This document shows positions 61,084-64,000 of a stretch of DNA of 64,000 nt, piece by piece. Position numbers and translations under genes: made by a program. The notes beneath the pieces were generated by a model that was given only the letters and a program-made list of their open reading frames with translations, did no database searches and had not been told where the DNA came from. Position 1 is the stretch's first letter; every line of letters starts with the position of its first letter. Origin of the DNA: RGIG7450 sp045633565 (GTDB lineage Bacteria; Bacillota; Clostridia; RUG12999); the NCBI GenBank assembly GCA_045633565.1, contig JAZQYO010000019.1, positions 1-64,000 of the forward strand, read 5' to 3'.

Positions 61084-61926
61084 TTATTTCCTCCTTAATA
61101 TTTCATCCATAGAGTTGGATGTGTTATAAATAATTGCACTTGGATAATGTTTGTATGGCGGGAGCATTTCTGCGGTTACCCAACCGTCATAGCCGATTTT
61201 TTCAAGAGAATTTATAATTTCCGGCCAGTTAACATCACCTTCAAGTAAATCAACAAAACCACTTAAGTTTCCGTTGCCGGTTTCTCTGCGGAAATCTTTG
61301 AAATGAACTTTTTTAATGCGACTGCCTAAAATTTTAATCCAGTGTTCGGGATATCCCATAAATAAAACATTACCAACATCAAAATAAGAACCAACATAGT
61401 TGCTTCCGATTTCGTCTAAAAAGCGTGCCATTTCAAGGGGAGAGAGTAAAAATCTGTTCCATACATTTTCAACACCTATTGATACACCAAGCTTTTCAGC
61501 ATAAGGCGCAAGTTCTTTAAGCGCAGACTGCGCCCTTTCGTATGCGACGTCATACTCAACAACTTCACCCGGGTCAAAAGCTACTTCAACTGCACCAGGC
61601 ACAACAAGAATTGTATCACAGCCTAAAATGCTCGCAACTTCAAGCTGCTTTTTTGTAATTTCAATTGCTTTTTCTCTGTTTTTTTCATTACCGGAAGTAT
61701 AATTGTAAGTCCAGTAAAGACCGCTCGCAATACTGTAAAATTCTATGCCTATTTCATCGGCATATTTTTTCACCTGTAAAAGCTCATCTTTAGTACTTTC
61801 AAGAGAAACCTCTCCGGTTTCATCAAGCGAAAGCTCAATTCCGTCAAATCCGGCATCTTTTGCGAGTTTCATCTTGTCTTTAAGACTTCCTTCTGCAAAA
61901 GACCATATACTGATACCTTTTTTCAT
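61084..61926 (-). CDS. Sugar phosphate isomerase/epimerase family protein (second locus, proximal)
   Basis: A 280-aa TIM barrel. Metal ligands fit IGVENVWN (Glu), SYFDVGNV (Asp), KVHFKDF (His) and WVTAEML (Glu). Layout and size are near those of hexulose/hydroxypyruvate isomerase and tagatose epimerase relatives. It is the first gene of the operon, after AAGGAGG, and divergent from the AraC gene at 62036. The paralogue at 59236 is quite different, suggesting two reactions. Confidence 0.88.
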   Translation of the reverse strand: MKKGISIWSFAEGSLKDKMKLAKDAGFDGIELSLDETGEVSLESTKDELLQVKKYADEIGIEFYSIASGLYWTYNYTSGNEKNREKAIEITKKQLEVASILGCDTILVVPGAVEVAFDPGEVVEYDVAYERAQSALKELAPYAEKLGVSIGVENVWNRFLLSPLEMARFLDEIGSNYVGSYFDVGNVLFMGYPEHWIKILGSRIKKVHFKDFRRETGNGNLSGFVDLLEGDVNWPEIINSLEKIGYDGWVTAEMLPPYKHYPSAIIYNTSNSMDEILRRK

Positions 61927-61958
61927 TTTAACTTCCTCCTTGTTTTTTCTTTAATTCT

Positions 61959-61987
61959 ATGATAAAATAAAAATGTAGAGAAGTTAA
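61959..61987 (-). promoter_or_regulatory. Possible promoter of the second sugar operon
   Basis: On the minus strand TTAACT (61987-61982), 17 bases, TATCAT (61964-61959). The AACCAAAT repeats of the first locus are not present here. Confidence 0.55.
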
Positions 61988-62035
61988 TATATTTTTTTCT
62001 ACTAAAAGTATAATTTTGTAAACAGGAGTGCACAA

Positions 62036-62908
62036 ATGAAATTAAATTATATAAAACATAAGATTGCCAATCTAATCAGTATAAACAAGATTGTTACCAT
62101 TCATTATTATGAATTTGACAAAAGCTTTTCTTTCGAGGGAGAGAGTCATGACTTTTGGGAAATGGTATACATTGACTCCGGAGAGGTTGAAATAGATGCT
62201 GATAAAAGAAGAATTCATTTAAAACAGGGGGATGTAGTTTTTCACAAACCAAATGAATTTCACACAATAAAGGCGTATAACGAAGCTACAAATGTTTTTG
62301 TAATTTCTTTTGTGTGCACTTCGGAAACCATGAACTTTTTCTGTGATAAGACAGTTCACGTTCCTGTGGCGTTAAGAAGAATTATTGGTACTATAATAGA
62401 AGAATATCTGCAAACATTCAAGCCCATGTCTTCAAAAGATGTAAAACTTGAAATTAAAGAAAATCCGCCCGTAGGCGGACAACAGATGATAAGAATATAT
62501 TTGGAACAACTTCTTATTATGCTTATTAGAAACGAACAGGAAAACAGGAAAATGAGGATTTTTCCGTCAAGGGAGAGTATGGAAAATCACCTTGTTTCAA
62601 ATATGATACATATAATTGAAGAAAATATCTACAGTGAGATTTCTATAACGGATATTTGTACAAATCTTAATTATTCAAGGGCATACCTTTCAAAAATATT
62701 TAAGCTAACCACCGGATATACGCTTTTGGAATATATATCTACATTAAAAATTAAAGAAGCTAAAAAGCTGATTCGTGAAGGCAGATATAACTTTACGCAA
62801 ATATCTGACTTGCTTTGTTTTGATAATCCTCATTACTTTTCTTCAGTATTTAAGAGAATAACAAATATGACTCCGACTGAGTATAAAACTTCAGTTAAAA
62901 AGCCGTAA
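62036..62908 (+). CDS. AraC family transcriptional regulator with cupin domain (second locus)
   Basis: A 290-aa regulator. The cupin half (VEIDADKRRIHLKQGDVVF and HKPNEFHTI) senses a small molecule. The C-terminal two helix-turn-helix domain has ITDICTNLNYSRAYLSKIF and ends with TNMTPTEYKTS. It is divergent from the isomerase-dehydrogenase operon, its likely target. RBS CAGGAG; a TATAAT lies at 62009-62014 without a clear -35, as expected for an activator- or self-regulated gene. Confidence 0.93.
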   Translation: MKLNYIKHKIANLISINKIVTIHYYEFDKSFSFEGESHDFWEMVYIDSGEVEIDADKRRIHLKQGDVVFHKPNEFHTIKAYNEATNVFVISFVCTSETMNFFCDKTVHVPVALRRIIGTIIEEYLQTFKPMSSKDVKLEIKENPPVGGQQMIRIYLEQLLIMLIRNEQENRKMRIFPSRESMENHLVSNMIHIIEENIYSEISITDICTNLNYSRAYLSKIFKLTTGYTLLEYISTLKIKEAKKLIREGRYNFTQISDLLCFDNPHYFSSVFKRITNMTPTEYKTSVKKP

Positions 62909-62913
62909 GAAAA

Positions 62914-62949
62914 TAAAAAAAGTCGAAGCAAAGCAAACTTTGCTTCGAC
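62914..62949 (-). terminator. Terminator of tRNA-Pro
   Basis: GTCGAAGCAAAG pairs perfectly with CTTTGCTTCGAC around a 4-base loop, followed on the minus strand by seven T. It may also slow transcription from the AraC gene. Confidence 0.88.
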
Positions 62950-62950
62950 G

Positions 62951-63027
<77 letters not shown>

Positions 63028-63042
63028 AAATCGACTTTTAAG

Positions 63043-63071
63043 ATTATAACACATACTTATAGAAAATGCAA
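63043..63071 (-). promoter_or_regulatory. Promoter for tRNA-Pro
   Basis: On the minus strand TTGCAT (63071-63066), 17 bases, TATAAT (63048-63043) with an upstream TG, 15 bases before the tRNA. Confidence 0.85.
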
Positions 63072-63154
63072 GAGTTTTTTCAATTATTTTAGCAATTAGT
63101 TATTTTATATAAATTTAGTTTGATATAAAATGATAAAATTGATTAAAAACATAG

Positions 63155-63183
63155 TTGAAAAAAGCTCGAAAAAGAGTTAATAT
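63155..63183 (+). promoter_or_regulatory. Possible promoter for the MFS gene
   Basis: TTGAAA (63155-63160), 17 bases, TAATAT (63178-63183); an overlapping TATAAT lies at 63181-63186 with 20-base spacing. Confidence 0.55.
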
Positions 63184-63223
63184 AATTAATTGAACGTATA
63201 ATTATATGGATTGGAAGAGTATT

Positions 63224-64000
63224 ATGAACACGAAAATTAAAAAAACTATTAAAACTCCCGAATTTTCGAGTTATGTTCTGTTTTTTCTTTGCTGGATAGT
63301 ATATTGTGTTATTTGTTTTGGCAAAAATTCTTTTTCGGCTGCTAATGCAGCTATAGTGAAAGAAGGTCTTTTTACAAAAGACAGTCTTGGGCTTATAGGA
63401 GCAGGATTCTATCTTTTTTATTCTGTCGGACAATTTTTAGGAGCCGGTTTTATTGACAAAGCTTCACCGCATAAATTTATTTCTCTTGGACTTGTAGCTT
63501 CAATGTTAAGCTGTATTATAATTGTATTCACTGATAATTTTTATATAATCTTGATTTCCTGGTGTCTGAACGGCTTGTTACAGTTTGCATTTTATCCTGC
63601 TTGTATTACCATTATTTCAACAAAGATTCATAAGGATTTCAGGAGAAAATCTCTAACATATTTTTCTTTTACAATTCCAATCGGAACACTTATAAGTTAT
63701 CTTGTTTCTTCCATGCTGCTAAGAAGTAACAGATGGACATCTGTTTTTGCGGTGTCTGCAGTTGTAACAATTGTTAGTCTTGTGGTATGGGTGATTTACA
63801 CAAAAAACAATTCAGCAATTACTTCAAAAAGCAATGTGGAAAAGGTTGAAAAAGAAAAGGTTAAAGTTCCATGGAAAAAACTTATTTCTGTCGGATTAAT
63901 ACCGATGTCAATAGGTGCTTTTATAAAAAGTTCTCTTGACCTTGGGACAAAAGCCTGGATTCCCACCATGCTTATGGAAACGTACGACCTTTCGGCAAGT
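63224..64000 (+). CDS. MFS transporter, N-terminal part (3' end outside window)
   Basis: The frame is open from ATG 63224 (site GGAAGAG) to the last base, 259 codons. After a polar N-terminus come about six hydrophobic segments (from YVLFFLCWIVYCVICFGKNS) and a charged central loop (SNVEKVEKEKVKV) before a further helix, the 6+6 MFS layout. KNSFSAANAAI resembles the organophosphate:phosphate antiporter branch (GlpT/UhpC). It may import a sugar phosphate or glycerol phosphate, possibly for the nearby sugar locus; that is inference. Confidence 0.8.
   Translation, partial: MNTKIKKTIKTPEFSSYVLFFLCWIVYCVICFGKNSFSAANAAIVKEGLFTKDSLGLIGAGFYLFYSVGQFLGAGFIDKASPHKFISLGLVASMLSCIIIVFTDNFYIILISWCLNGLLQFAFYPACITIISTKIHKDFRRKSLTYFSFTIPIGTLISYLVSSMLLRSNRWTSVFAVSAVVTIVSLVVWVIYTKNNSAITSKSNVEKVEKEKVKVPWKKLISVGLIPMSIGAFIKSSLDLGTKAWIPTMLMETYDLSAS

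Noticed and set aside
61927..62035. AACCAAAT-type operator at the second AraC gene
   Set aside because: The motif is absent; only a loose GTAGA/TCTAC inverted pair is present.

Overview
The window comes from a low-GC Gram-positive, spore-forming member of the Clostridia, probably a gut-type Eubacteriales lineage. This rests on spoVAC, yunB and ytxC homologues, the GlgC/GlgD pair, the yybS-gdpP-rplI-dnaB and tilS-hpt-ftsH gene orders, strong AAGGAGG-type ribosome binding sites and AT-rich spacers. Species cannot be named from the sequence. No phage, transposon or CRISPR array was seen.

Layout. Positions 1-1081 hold the C-terminal part of pyruvate phosphate dikinase. Positions 1150-6711 are a sugar-utilisation locus: two Gfo/Idh/MocA dehydrogenases, a TIM-barrel isomerase, a ROK kinase and a SIS isomerase, with an AraC-type regulator between. 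Both promoters of the locus carry the same pair of AACCAAAT direct repeats at identical spacing to the -10 box, so they look like targets of one activator. Positions 6846-16509 are a glycogen operon (glgB-glgC-glgD-glgA-glgP plus a cytosolic GH13 amylase).

Positions 16529-37046 are about 20 kb transcribed on the minus strand: nrdR, a polysaccharide deacetylase, a solute-binding lipoprotein, pcrA, yybS, gdpP, rplI, dnaB, tilS, hpt, ftsH, secA, prfB, an NfeD/SPFH pair and rhaB. prfB needs a programmed +1 frameshift, and its slip-site stop codon is TAA instead of the usual TGA. Positions 37211-40060 hold a DnaD-like protein, a DnaI/DnaC-type helicase loader and an aldose epimerase. tRNA-Arg(ACG) follows, with an odd structured tail ending in a second copy of the tRNA 3' end.

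Positions 40486-44783 hold small membrane and sporulation genes (DUF6512-like, yunB, a 35-aa membrane peptide, a DUF6873-like protein, ytxC), trmB and an alpha/beta hydrolase. Positions 44880-45130 contain a strong candidate for an undescribed structured RNA with its own promoter. Positions 45133-49998 are a glycolytic operon (pgk-tpiA-gpmI-eno), with a hairpin that buries the eno ribosome binding site. Positions 50150-58510 hold hisJ-like, rmuC, an aconitase-family hydratase, secG, spoVAC with a 50-aa leader ORF, ung, a QueG-like protein and guaB. Positions 58554-64000 hold a HAD phosphatase, a second sugar locus (two TIM-barrel isomerases, one Gfo/Idh/MocA enzyme, a divergent AraC regulator), tRNA-Pro(CGG) and the start of an MFS transporter.

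Together the genes describe a carbohydrate-fermenting anaerobe that stores glycogen, runs lower glycolysis through PPDK, and senses specific sugars with AraC regulators, set among conserved replication, secretion and sporulation genes. The least explained items are the ncRNA candidate near 44.9 kb, the TAA frameshift site in prfB, the tRNA-Arg tail element, the shared AraC operators and two unannotated small membrane proteins.
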